Below are positions 51,546 to 59,953 of a stretch of 64,000 bases of DNA, in pieces. The position numbers were made by a program, and so were the translations under genes. The notes beneath the pieces are model-generated. The model saw only the letters and a list, made by a program, of their open reading frames with translations. It ran no database searches and was not told the origin of the DNA. The DNA lies in contig NZ_SEWZ01000003.1 of NCBI RefSeq assembly GCF_004307425.1, forward strand, positions 1 to 64,000, in the 5' to 3' direction. The first letter of the stretch is position 1. Each line of letters opens with the position of its first letter. Origin of the DNA: Aquirufa antheringensis. GTDB taxonomy: Bacteria; Bacteroidota; Bacteroidia; Cytophagales; Spirosomataceae.

Positions 51546-52061
51546 ATGGCAGAAATAGATAGCTCCGGTGGCGGGAAGAAAGGCGGAAAGAAGCGTAGTA
51601 AGAAAATGTCGACCAAAATCGACATGACACCTATGGTGGACTTAGGCTTCCTTTTGATTACTTTCTTTATGTTAACTACAACGTTAGCAAAGCCCGTTAC
51701 CATGCAATTAAACATGCCTGATAAAACGGATACAAAGGAAACATCACCTGTTAAATTATCAGAATCACTTACGGTGTGTCCTGATGAAAATAAGGTGTAT
51801 TATTACCAAGGTATCCCAACTGAGGCAGGTACAGTAATGCAAGTTACTAACTATTCGGAAACAGGAATTCGCAAGGTTATCGCGGACATGAAGGCGAAAG
51901 TGGGTAATAATTTTACTATCGTGATCAAGCCAACCAAAAAAGCGAAGTATCGCAATATGATTGACATGCTTGATGAATGTGCGATTACTAATAATAAGCG
52001 TTATGCTTTATTAGAAATCGATCCGGATACGGAGGCACTGATTAAACGATCAGGAAAATAA
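51546..52061 (+). CDS. exbD: ExbD-like biopolymer transport protein, second copy
   Basis: A 171-residue ExbD with a very basic start (GGGKKGGKKRSKKMSTK), then IDMTPMVDLGFLLITFFMLTTTL with the conserved Asp, and a periplasmic domain ending FTIVIKPTKKAKYRNMIDMLDE. It differs clearly from the first copy, so the ExbD dimer may be a heterodimer (inference). It lies 26 bases after the first copy and 33 before tonB. Confidence 0.94.
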   Translation: MAEIDSSGGGKKGGKKRSKKMSTKIDMTPMVDLGFLLITFFMLTTTLAKPVTMQLNMPDKTDTKETSPVKLSESLTVCPDENKVYYYQGIPTEAGTVMQVTNYSETGIRKVIADMKAKVGNNFTIVIKPTKKAKYRNMIDMLDECAITNNKRYALLEIDPDTEALIKRSGK

Positions 52062-52094
52062 GGGTATAAATTAATTTTAAATTAAACGAATATT

Positions 52095-52913
52095 ATGTCA
52101 CAAGTAATAAGCCAAGATGCTACTTTGGACGATATTATCTTCAAAGACAAGAACCGTGAATTCGGTGCCTTCGTTCTGCGCAAGACATATCCTAAAGTAA
52201 TGAAGCGGTCCGTATTACTAGGCTCTGCACTCTTTGTCGGTGCTCTTTTGATTGCAGCTTTCTGGAAACAGTTAACTGCCGTAGCGGAAGATAAGACTGA
52301 GGTGACTGCTGAAGTAATGAAATTGGATAAGCCAGCTCCTACCAAAAAGATAGAGTTGCCTCCTCCGCCGCCGCCGCCACCACCCAAGGAAATTCCTAAG
52401 GTGACAACGACGAAATTCTTACCTCCAGAAATCAAACCTGATGAGCAGGTTACAAAATCTGAACCACCGCCAGAAACGGTTATTGGAAATACAGCATCGG
52501 AAACGGTGAAAGGCGAGACGGAAACGTATGAGCCGCCTGTAGATCCAGATGCAAAGGGAACAGAACCTGTTGAACCTCCTAAGCCAGCTGAAGATGAAAT
52601 CTTCACGGCAGTAGAGCAACAAGCTGAATTCCCAGGTGGTGCGGGTGCGTGGGGACGTTTCTTACAGAAAACGTTGAAATACCCATCTGCTGCTCAACGT
52701 GCAAACGTAGGTGGTAGAGTATTCGTCTCATTCGTTGTTAATACGGACGGTACTGTTCAAGACGTACAAGTTTTGAAGGGTGTTGGTTTCGGATGTGATG
52801 AGGAAGCTATTCGTGTGATCAAATCTATGCCAAGATGGAATCCTGGTAAACAATCTGGACGCGCGGTTAGATCTCGTTTTACACAACCGATCACGTTCGT
52901 TTTATCTGAATAA
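52095..52913 (+). CDS. tonB: TonB energy-transducing protein
   Basis: A 272-residue TonB with an N-terminal cytoplasmic segment of about 36 residues, one helix (SVLLGSALFVGALLIAAFW, 39-57), a Pro-rich spanning region including a run of nine Pro near 90-98, and a C-terminal TonB domain (about 178-272: FPGGAGAWGRFLQKTLKYP, GRVFVSFVVNTDGTVQDV, RWNPGKQSGRAVRSRFTQPI). It transfers the proton-motive force to TonB-dependent receptors. Last gene of the operon; a strong terminator follows 22 bases on. Confidence 0.95.
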   Translation: MSQVISQDATLDDIIFKDKNREFGAFVLRKTYPKVMKRSVLLGSALFVGALLIAAFWKQLTAVAEDKTEVTAEVMKLDKPAPTKKIELPPPPPPPPPKEIPKVTTTKFLPPEIKPDEQVTKSEPPPETVIGNTASETVKGETETYEPPVDPDAKGTEPVEPPKPAEDEIFTAVEQQAEFPGGAGAWGRFLQKTLKYPSAAQRANVGGRVFVSFVVNTDGTVQDVQVLKGVGFGCDEEAIRVIKSMPRWNPGKQSGRAVRSRFTQPITFVLSE

Positions 52914-52934
52914 GAGCTAAACGATTAACCATAG

Positions 52935-52974
52935 ACAGACCTGCTGAATGTATTTTTAGCAGGTCTGTTTTTTT
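52935..52974 (+). terminator. Intrinsic terminator of the exbB-tonB operon
   Basis: ACAGACCTGCT (52935-52945) pairs perfectly with AGCAGGTCTGT (52958-52968) around a 12-base loop, followed by a run of seven T. Confidence 0.9.
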
Positions 52975-52981
52975 AAAGAAA

Positions 52982-53224
52982 ATGAAAAGACCTGTTGCTA
53001 TTTGGATTAATGTTGGATTTCGTTTACTAGTTGCGTTAGCCTATTTTCTTGTAGGACTCTATGTCGCTTTTTTTTCGGAATTTGATTTAGGTATGAACTT
53101 TGGCATACCTACGATTGTATTATTTGGACTACTTTTTATGGCCTATGGCTTGTTTCGGATTTGGAGAGCTTATGCCTATTTTAACTCAACTGAGGAAAAT
53201 GATGAAGAATACCAGGAATATTAG
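52982..53224 (+). CDS. Small membrane protein of unknown function
   Basis: An 80-residue protein with two predicted membrane helices (about 7-30 and 42-62) and an acidic tail (STEENDEEYQEY). I do not recognise the family. It begins eight bases after the T-tract of the tonB terminator, and its 3' end overlaps the PstS-like lipoprotein gene by 26 bases, so the two are probably translated together. Confidence 0.7.
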   Translation: MKRPVAIWINVGFRLLVALAYFLVGLYVAFFSEFDLGMNFGIPTIVLFGLLFMAYGLFRIWRAYAYFNSTEENDEEYQEY

Positions 53225-54101
53225 TCTAGTCCTTCTAGGGCTATGTTTTTTTCAATGCTCTACAGATAAAAAGGAGACGCCCACGGATTCAGCTACTGTG
53301 GGAGAAATTACCTTAGGGGTAGATGAATCTTTTGAACCTCTGATGAAGGCGGAGAAGACCGCATTTGAAGAGCAATACAAATACGCGAAAATTAAGTATA
53401 AATTCAGTCCAGAGAACGAAATCATTGCGGATATGCTGAATGATAAGATTCGGGGGGTAGTTGTGACGCGTGATTTGACGGCCAAAGAAAAAGAAATTTT
53501 TACGCGCAAGTCTGTTACCTACCGCAGCTTCAATATTGCGGCAGATGGCATTGCCTTGTTAGCGAATAAATCCAATTCAGATACCTTACTGACTTTAGCT
53601 GATTTAAAGGATTTAATGGTAGGGACTTCCTCGAAATATACGCTTGTAGTAGACAAGGCGAACTCAAGTAATTTGAAATTTTTAGTAGATAAATTAAAGA
53701 TTGCAAGCTCGGAGAATTTGCATGTAGTGGCGGCAGGTTCTAACCTAGAAGTCATTAATCAGGTAAAAAAGGATCCGCGTGCGATTGGAGTTGTGGGATC
53801 TAATTGGATTAGTGATGGAGATAATCCCACTTCGCTTGGTTTTATTCGCTCCGTGAATGTCGTATCTGTGGCAGAAGCTAAAGGTATGCCTTATACTCAG
53901 CCATTTGGATATAATCTAGCCCTTAAAAAATACCCTCTGCGCCGGGAAATCAAGTATATCTTGAAAGAAGCCCACCAAGGTTTAGGTACTGGTTTCTTGA
54001 ATTATGTGTCGGGTGATCTCGGACAATTAATCGTTTTGAAGGCTGGATTAATTCCATTAACCCGACCTATCACGATTCGTACGTATCAAATCAATCAATA
54101 G
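53199..54101 (+). CDS. PstS-like periplasmic substrate-binding lipoprotein
   Basis: A 300-residue lipoprotein. The start at ATG 53199 gives a proper signal peptide (MMKNTRNISLVLLGLCFFQC; lipidated Cys20), whereas a longer frame from 53100 places 33 unrelated residues first. The body resembles phosphate ABC substrate-binding proteins (ITLGVDESFEPLMKAEKTAFEEQY, GIALLANKSNSD, GVVGSNWIS). No pst permease or ATPase genes adjoin, so phosphate transport is doubtful; it may serve the TonB system or sense an anion. It is followed by a TPR protein gene. Confidence 0.75.
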   Translation: MMKNTRNISLVLLGLCFFQCSTDKKETPTDSATVGEITLGVDESFEPLMKAEKTAFEEQYKYAKIKYKFSPENEIIADMLNDKIRGVVVTRDLTAKEKEIFTRKSVTYRSFNIAADGIALLANKSNSDTLLTLADLKDLMVGTSSKYTLVVDKANSSNLKFLVDKLKIASSENLHVVAAGSNLEVINQVKKDPRAIGVVGSNWISDGDNPTSLGFIRSVNVVSVAEAKGMPYTQPFGYNLALKKYPLRREIKYILKEAHQGLGTGFLNYVSGDLGQLIVLKAGLIPLTRPITIRTYQINQ

Positions 54102-54146
54102 TGCATTTTTATTCGGTTTAAAGTAGGGAAAATAGAAGATTGTTTT

Positions 54147-54154
54147 TATTTTTG
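54147..54154 (+). promoter_or_regulatory. Bacteroidota-type -7 promoter element for the TPR protein gene
   Basis: TATTTTTG, 94 bases before the ATG of the TPR protein gene. Confidence 0.35.
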
Positions 54155-54248
54155 TTCCTCTTAAGATTTTATTTTAAGTGTATAAAATTGGACATTTCGG
54201 TGTTCGATGCCTAGGAAAAATATTGAAAGCTATTAATTAAAAGACAAA

Positions 54249-55943
54249 ATGAAGAAAATGAAATCGTGGCTATTGGCAATCAGTTTATTGGTTACCAATT
54301 TGGCAATGGGTCAAACTATCGCAGACGGATTACGCTTAATCGATCGCGATCAACCTAGTAGAGCTAAACAAGTTTTTGAAGGTTTAGTGACTGCTTCTCC
54401 TACCGGTGAAAATTATTACTATTTAGGTTATTATTATTTATCTCGTAGAGATTGGGCGGGTGCGGAAGATGCTTTCAAAAAAGGCTTAGCTGCTGATCCT
54501 AAAAATTATTTGAATCAAGTAGGTTTAGCTTCTATTAAAGTAGGACAAAATAAGGTGAATGAGGCGAAAGTAGATTTTGACCGCATTTTATCTGAAACGA
54601 AGTATAAGAACGGGGATGTTTTGCATCGTATTGCTGAGGCTTATGCGATGTTCTATATATTAGGACGTGATCCGGAGTTCAATGCGAACAACAACGATCC
54701 GGCTGAAGCGATTCGCTTGATTGATTTGATGTTAGAAAAAACAAAGAAAGGTCCTAACGCAGAGCAAATGATTGTTCGTGGTGATGCATTCTTGATTAAG
54801 AATGACGGTGGTAATGCTGTTTCATCTTATGAGCAAGCCTTAATGCAAGATCCTAGAAACGTGAAAGCGAAAGTGAAGATTGGAACGGTTTTCTTACGTG
54901 GTAAAAACTACCGGGAGACACAATCTCGTTATAAAGAGGCGATTGAGCTAGATTCAAACTTTGCTCCAGCTCATAAGCGTTATGGAGAGTATTTGATCGT
55001 GGGTAGCCAGTATAAAAATGCGTCACGTTATTTCAGAAAGTATTTAGAAAAAGCGGAGGCTACTCCAGAGGTGACTTTGGAAACAGCAAAATTATTATTC
55101 TTATCTCAAGATTACGAAGGTGCGATGAAGTACACGGATGAGGCAGACAAGAAAGGCGTGAAAGACAACGATATCTTCCGTATGCGTGGATATTCTAATG
55201 TCGAGATGAAGAACTACCAACAAGGTATTGATAACTTAGAGGGTATGGTTCGTTCAGGAGTAAAACCTTATTTCATGGATGATTTATACTTCGGAAAAGG
55301 ATACCAAGGTTTAGGTAAAGATTCAGTGGCTTTAACTTATTTAGAGCGCGCGGCACCTTTAGATACGAACAATAACGTGTACAATATCATTCACGATATT
55401 CGTTACAAGCAAAAACGTTACAATGATGCGGCGAATGCAGCGTTGAAAGGAATTGAGTGGAAGCAAAAGAAAAATCAAGCGATTGGATCAGGAGATTACT
55501 TCAAGGCAGCGATGGATTATTATTTTGTAGCAGCTTATACGGCTAGAACGGATACGATTAATCGTCCATTGAATGCAATGAAAGCGGATACCTTGTTTGC
55601 TAAAGCTATTTCAGTTAACGAAAAATGGCCTCCATTCTACCTGAATCGTGCAAGAGCTAATAACTTAATTGATTATACTGGAACTAAATGGTTAGGTGTT
55701 CCACACTATGAGAAATTCTTAGAGACGATTGCTAAGTTGAAAGAAGAAAAATCAACTACGTTTAAAGAAGATAAGAATCAATTATTTGAAGCGTACAAAT
55801 TTTTAGGTGGATATCATTTAACGGTAACCAAGGATGATGCGAAAGTGAGAGACTATTTCACGAAGGCTCAGGAGATAAAATCGGATGACAAAGAAGTTAA
55901 CGATTATTTGAATCCTGCTCCAGCCGCGGCACCTAAGAAATAA
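54249..55943 (+). CDS. Exported tetratricopeptide-repeat protein
   Basis: A 564-residue protein with a signal peptide (MKKMKSWLLAISLLVTNLAMGQ) and an array of about nine to ten TPR units over residues 25-555 (for example YYYLGYYYLSRRDWAGAEDAF and APAHKRYGEYLIVGSQYKNA). The end is Ala/Pro/Lys-rich (APAAAPKK). TPR arrays scaffold protein complexes; the partner is unknown. It is encoded after the TonB cluster and the PstS-like lipoprotein and is terminated by a strong hairpin. Confidence 0.82.
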   Translation: MKKMKSWLLAISLLVTNLAMGQTIADGLRLIDRDQPSRAKQVFEGLVTASPTGENYYYLGYYYLSRRDWAGAEDAFKKGLAADPKNYLNQVGLASIKVGQNKVNEAKVDFDRILSETKYKNGDVLHRIAEAYAMFYILGRDPEFNANNNDPAEAIRLIDLMLEKTKKGPNAEQMIVRGDAFLIKNDGGNAVSSYEQALMQDPRNVKAKVKIGTVFLRGKNYRETQSRYKEAIELDSNFAPAHKRYGEYLIVGSQYKNASRYFRKYLEKAEATPEVTLETAKLLFLSQDYEGAMKYTDEADKKGVKDNDIFRMRGYSNVEMKNYQQGIDNLEGMVRSGVKPYFMDDLYFGKGYQGLGKDSVALTYLERAAPLDTNNNVYNIIHDIRYKQKRYNDAANAALKGIEWKQKKNQAIGSGDYFKAAMDYYFVAAYTARTDTINRPLNAMKADTLFAKAISVNEKWPPFYLNRARANNLIDYTGTKWLGVPHYEKFLETIAKLKEEKSTTFKEDKNQLFEAYKFLGGYHLTVTKDDAKVRDYFTKAQEIKSDDKEVNDYLNPAPAAAPKK

Positions 55944-55960
55944 ATAGAAATTAATCATCG

Positions 55961-55990
55961 AAAAAAGCTGCTCATCGGGCGGCTTTTTTC
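55961..55990 (+). terminator. Intrinsic terminator after the TPR protein gene
   Basis: AAAAAAGCTGC (55961-55971) pairs with GCGGCTTTTTT (55979-55989) with one T-G pair and a 7-base loop. Confidence 0.85.
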
Positions 55991-56005
55991 ATTTACACTA
56001 GCACG

Positions 56006-56779
56006 ATGTCATACGCAATCATTACCGGAGGAAGTAAAGGGATAGGCAAAGAAATTGCCTTGCAATTAGCAGAAAGAGGGTATAACCTGTTATTAGTAGC
56101 TCGTAATTCGTATGAGCTTCAGCAGGTAAAAGAGGAGATTCAGAAGAAGTATTCTCTAGAGGTGGATTACCTAGTGGCAGACTTAGCGGATCCTGCCGCT
56201 GTCAACACGCTCTATGATTGGGTGCTGGCGAAGCAGATTGATTTGCGTATTTTAGTAAACAATGCGGGCTATGGTCTTGTGGGAGAATTCGAAAGTTATT
56301 CCTTTGAAGACATCCATAAAATGATGCAGGTAAACATGAATGCGGTAGTGGAAGCGTGTTACCGCTTCTATCCGATGCTTTCAGGGAAAGGTCAGGCCTA
56401 CGTTCTTAATATCGCAAGCTCGACTGCCTATCAAGCTATCCCGTTAATGAGCGTATATGCGGCCTCTAAAGTATTTGTCTTGAACTTCTCTCGTGGCTTG
56501 TTTCACGAGTGGAAAGCAAAAGGTATTTCCGTAACGGCAGTAAGCCCGGGGGCTACTACTACAAACTTTAATGACCGAGCGAACTTGCCTGCAAAGGCTA
56601 GTAAGGCGGCCGAGAAAGTAACGATGACTCCCGCTGTTGTGGCAAAGTTAGCAGTCGATGGCATGTTTGCGAAAAAGCAAGAAGTGATCACTGGATTTAT
56701 TAATAAATTAGGCGCGTTCTTGGCTTGGGTAGCACCTAAAGCGATTTCAGAGAAAGTGGCTAAAGGGATTTACGAATAG
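56006..56779 (+). CDS. Short-chain dehydrogenase/reductase
   Basis: A 257-residue NAD(P)-dependent SDR with a cofactor loop TGGSKGIG (7-14), NNAG (85-88), catalytic Ser near 138-139, and YAASK (Tyr151, Lys155). It resembles the DltE/YqjQ-like branch that reduces small carbonyl compounds or acyl groups; substrate unknown. It stands alone, 16 bases after a terminator. Its last 20 bases overlap the convergent type IX-sorted protein gene. Confidence 0.9.
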   Translation: MSYAIITGGSKGIGKEIALQLAERGYNLLLVARNSYELQQVKEEIQKKYSLEVDYLVADLADPAAVNTLYDWVLAKQIDLRILVNNAGYGLVGEFESYSFEDIHKMMQVNMNAVVEACYRFYPMLSGKGQAYVLNIASSTAYQAIPLMSVYAASKVFVLNFSRGLFHEWKAKGISVTAVSPGATTTNFNDRANLPAKASKAAEKVTMTPAVVAKLAVDGMFAKKQEVITGFINKLGAFLAWVAPKAISEKVAKGIYE

Positions 56780-58922
56780 TTTTTTCTTGACTTATTCCAT
56801 CTGAGATCAGTCGGATTACATAGGTTCCAGCAGGGAAACGGGAGATATCCCAATCCATTCTCCTGCTGGAATTTTCTATTTCAGTGGAGTCCAGTAATTT
56901 GCCTTTTAAATCAAATAGGTAGAGCTCTGCATCCGCCGTTTCATAGGCAATTTCAATGGATAGTATTCCTTGATTCGGATTAGGATAGGCCGCAAATTCG
57001 TAGCTCGCAGGCTGATCTACATAATACACATTCGAATAAGGAGAAAAGCAGGAGAGGCTTTTGTGCATCCATTTGGCTCGAACATAGAATTCGCGCCCTT
57101 CCGTTATTTTGCGAATGGATGAAGTGTCGTAGGATTTGGTTTGGTCGATGAGCCATTCGGGGATTCCGAGTGACCGAGTCTTCACAAAATAGGCACCCAA
57201 TTTTTCCACGTAAGGAGCGGGAGGATTTTCTCTTCTCTCCAGTAGGATTTTCTCCGAGCGATAGAAGCAACCATTTTCTTCTAGAACGGATTGGTATTCT
57301 CCACTGGGTAGAAGGCCTTTTAGGTTTTTATCGGTTGCGAATAGATGGCCGTTCATTTCCCAGCCCATGAAATGAACGCTAGAGTCTGCTATAAGGCTAA
57401 TACTTGCGCTGTCCGCTTTGCAAATGGGACCGGTAAAGGATTTGTGAATGAGGGAACTTGGTTGCTTTAAAATGGGCAAATTCAGCAATAATGTATCTGT
57501 TTCTCCATCGTTACAGAGGAAGGTGTAATTTCCGCCGCTCAAGGTGAAATCTGCCGATGTGGATTCGTAACGTTTGCTCCCCGTTATGGCCGAGGTTTTC
57601 AGAGGGCAGCCACTGATTCGAATGCGATAATTGCTCGTTAGGCAATTGGTTTCCATTTGAGCGGTTAATCGGTGGATAATGGGGCCGTTTCGCACGTAAT
57701 GTACTTCAGTGGTGTCTTTCGCTGTACAGCCTAAAGAATCGATGACCGTGCGAAACAAGTATCCACTCGTAGTGAAGGGGCCTAAAGGGCTTTTGGCGGT
57801 GGAACTATACGAGATCCGGTAGGGCAGTGTTTCAGGTATAATAATGGTTTTTTCACCGGTGAGTGAAATGGGATTTAAAGGTCGTAAAATGATTCGAGGC
57901 TTGATGCGAATCTCCACTGGAATGCGGGCGCTCTCGCAATCGTTGATTTTGACGGAAGCAAATCGGACTAGTAGCGAATCATTTCTGCCGGAGTTTGAAA
58001 CGGCTTTCATGGCTAAGGCAGTTGCGGTACTAAGACTAGACTTAGCGGACTCGGATTCATACCAAATATTATTCAAGCCCCCGCTGGCCTGTAATGAGAA
58101 CGGTGTATCTGAGCAAAAGTAATTGGAGGAGGTATTCAGCGGCGGTGGTGGAATAGGGTAGATGGTCGTTTTTACCCCATTCGACAGGGGGCCCTCGCAA
58201 CCGGATTTAACACAAGAGGCTCGGTAAAACGAGCTATCTGAAGCAATTAATGGCAATCGACTACCTTCGCCTATTTTATGGCCATCCGAATTATACCAAT
58301 AAGTTAGGGAGGGTGAACAGCCGGTCGCATTGAGCGAAAAAGGTAATCCTACACAGGCTTTGACCAGCTTCACGGCATGTGATGGAGCAGCTGGAAGTGT
58401 GGTAATAATCAACGAAACCTCATTAGAAGCTAGCACACAGGATCCCAAAGGAAGAGTCGGAAAGCGTACGAATGCCTTTATTTTTGACCCATTCAGTGTG
58501 GGAGTTGCAATAATTGAATCCATAGCCTGTCCATTGAGTGTCCAGGGATAAGGAAAAGAAATAAGTGTCTTTTCACAGGCGCTAACACTTGAAATCACAG
58601 GTGCTTTTCGGAGCACCACCAGTACAGAATCTGAATAGCTGATGCATTTCCCTGAAGTGATTTTTAGTCGATAATAAGATCCTGTGGGATGCGTGGCTCC
58701 GCCGGAAAGAAAGGTGTAGCGCGTGGCACGCGCGTTTGTGATGCTGGTGAATTTGGGGTCTGAGGGTCTACGTTTTTCCCATTGAAAAGTGCCGCCAGAA
58801 CTGACCACGATGAGTCGAATGGAATCCCCCTCACAGGTGATTTGGGGGAGTGGCTGGGTGCTGATGGTGGCACATTGTGCGAAAGACAAGAAAGATAAAA
58901 AGAGAAAAAAGAGCGTTTTCAT
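56760..58922 (-). CDS. Large secreted protein with type IX sorting domain
   Basis: A 720-residue exported protein: signal peptide MKTLFFLFLSFLSFAQCA, then a series of immunoglobulin-like or PKD-like beta-domains rich in Ser, Thr and paired Cys (for example ITCEGDSIRLIVVSSGGTFQWEK-type starts, recurring), and a C-terminal type A sorting domain (about 643-720: YPNPNQGILSIEI, LYLFDLKGKLLD, FPAGTYVIRLI). Such proteins cross the outer membrane by the type IX system and are surface-attached or released. Adhesin-like function is inference; no enzyme domain is seen. Confidence 0.85.
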   Translation of the reverse strand: MKTLFFLFLSFLSFAQCATISTQPLPQITCEGDSIRLIVVSSGGTFQWEKRRPSDPKFTSITNARATRYTFLSGGATHPTGSYYRLKITSGKCISYSDSVLVVLRKAPVISSVSACEKTLISFPYPWTLNGQAMDSIIATPTLNGSKIKAFVRFPTLPLGSCVLASNEVSLIITTLPAAPSHAVKLVKACVGLPFSLNATGCSPSLTYWYNSDGHKIGEGSRLPLIASDSSFYRASCVKSGCEGPLSNGVKTTIYPIPPPPLNTSSNYFCSDTPFSLQASGGLNNIWYESESAKSSLSTATALAMKAVSNSGRNDSLLVRFASVKINDCESARIPVEIRIKPRIILRPLNPISLTGEKTIIIPETLPYRISYSSTAKSPLGPFTTSGYLFRTVIDSLGCTAKDTTEVHYVRNGPIIHRLTAQMETNCLTSNYRIRISGCPLKTSAITGSKRYESTSADFTLSGGNYTFLCNDGETDTLLLNLPILKQPSSLIHKSFTGPICKADSASISLIADSSVHFMGWEMNGHLFATDKNLKGLLPSGEYQSVLEENGCFYRSEKILLERRENPPAPYVEKLGAYFVKTRSLGIPEWLIDQTKSYDTSSIRKITEGREFYVRAKWMHKSLSCFSPYSNVYYVDQPASYEFAAYPNPNQGILSIEIAYETADAELYLFDLKGKLLDSTEIENSSRRMDWDISRFPAGTYVIRLISDGISQEKTIRKSL

Positions 58923-58991
58923 GACTCGAAATAGAGCAGAAAACGAGGGCTAAACAAGCCGAAGAAAATCAATATCAGGAACCCGATAAAT

Positions 58992-59031
58992 AAAAAACGC
59001 AAACGACTCGAAGCGAGCCGTTTGCGTTTTT
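58992..59031 (-). terminator. Intrinsic terminator downstream of the sugar isomerase gene
   Basis: AAAAACGCAAACG (58993-59005) pairs perfectly with CGTTTGCGTTTTT (59019-59031), extended by an inner CTCG/CGAG stem. It is symmetric enough to act on both strands but serves the minus-strand isomerase gene, 19 bases before it. Confidence 0.9.
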
Positions 59032-59049
59032 ATCAAGGTGTTGGTATTC

Positions 59050-59934
59050 TTAGATGTCGCAGATTTTTACTGCTTGTTCTAAGGACGCCATTTTGTCTTT
59101 ACGGGCTGGAATAAATTCCTGTCCGATAAAGCCTTTGTATCCTGTGTTGTAGATAGCACGAATGATGGCCGCATAATTTAATTCTTGCGTCTCATCGATC
59201 TCGTTACGACCAGGAACACCACCTGTGTGGTAGTGAGAGATGTATGGGTGGTATTTTTTGATGGTCGCAATTACGTCCCCTTCCATGATTTGCATGTGGT
59301 AGATATCGTAAAGCAATTTGAATTTATCAGAACCCACCATCTCACAAAGTGCCGCACCCCATTCGGTTGTGTCTGCTTGGTAGTCTTTGTGGTTTACTTT
59401 GGAATTTAATAACTCCATGGAGATCGTTACATCGTAGCGTTCTGCCGTTTTCATGATGCGTTGTAAGCCCTTTTTGCAGTTGATTAGGCCATCTTCGTCG
59501 CTCATGCCATCTCTGTTTCCAGAGAAAGTGATGATGTTTTTAACGCCGGCTTTCGCTGCTTTAGGGATGATATCTTCGTAGAAACCGACTAAAGCGTCGT
59601 GGTTTTTTGTCCGGTTAAAGAAGTTCGGGATGTTCATGCCGTCCGGGTATTTCCCCCAGCCGATGGCCGCCGTCATATCGTGTTTTTTCAGGATTTCCCA
59701 CTCGTCGGGACCTGTTAACTCGATAGATTGTAAGCCGATTTTTTTGGCATTAATGACTAATTCCTCAAACGGAATGTCTAGGTAGCACCAGCGACAAGCT
59801 GAGTGATGCACTTTTCCTTTTAGGTCTAGGCCCGCTTGGATGTCCGCTTCTTGAAAACGATGTCCCATCATTCCAAGGCCAGCGAATCCAGCAGAGCTTT
59901 TTAGGATGTCTCTGCGGCTGAATTTGTTTTCCAT
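59050..59934 (-). CDS. Hydroxypyruvate isomerase-like TIM-barrel protein, Tat-exported
   Basis: A 294-residue protein with a Tat-type start (SRRDILKSSAGFAGLGMM; twin Arg7-Arg8), so it folds before export. The body is an AP-endonuclease-2-like xylose isomerase barrel: ELLNSKVNHKDYQ, KLLYDIYHMQIMEGD, HYHTGGVPGRNEI and GFIGQEF carry the metal-binding Glu, Asp, His and Glu. It resembles hydroxypyruvate isomerase and related sugar isomerases common in Bacteroidota; the substrate is unknown. It lies 19 bases after nuoM and may share its transcript. Confidence 0.82.
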   Translation of the reverse strand: MENKFSRRDILKSSAGFAGLGMMGHRFQEADIQAGLDLKGKVHHSACRWCYLDIPFEELVINAKKIGLQSIELTGPDEWEILKKHDMTAAIGWGKYPDGMNIPNFFNRTKNHDALVGFYEDIIPKAAKAGVKNIITFSGNRDGMSDEDGLINCKKGLQRIMKTAERYDVTISMELLNSKVNHKDYQADTTEWGAALCEMVGSDKFKLLYDIYHMQIMEGDVIATIKKYHPYISHYHTGGVPGRNEIDETQELNYAAIIRAIYNTGYKGFIGQEFIPARKDKMASLEQAVKICDI

Positions 59935-59953
59935 AGGTTTATTTTTAATAGGT

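Noticed and set aside
52082-52606. 174-codon open frame antisense to tonB with a Gly/Ser-rich product
   Set aside because: The glycine run is simply the reverse complement of the TonB proline run.
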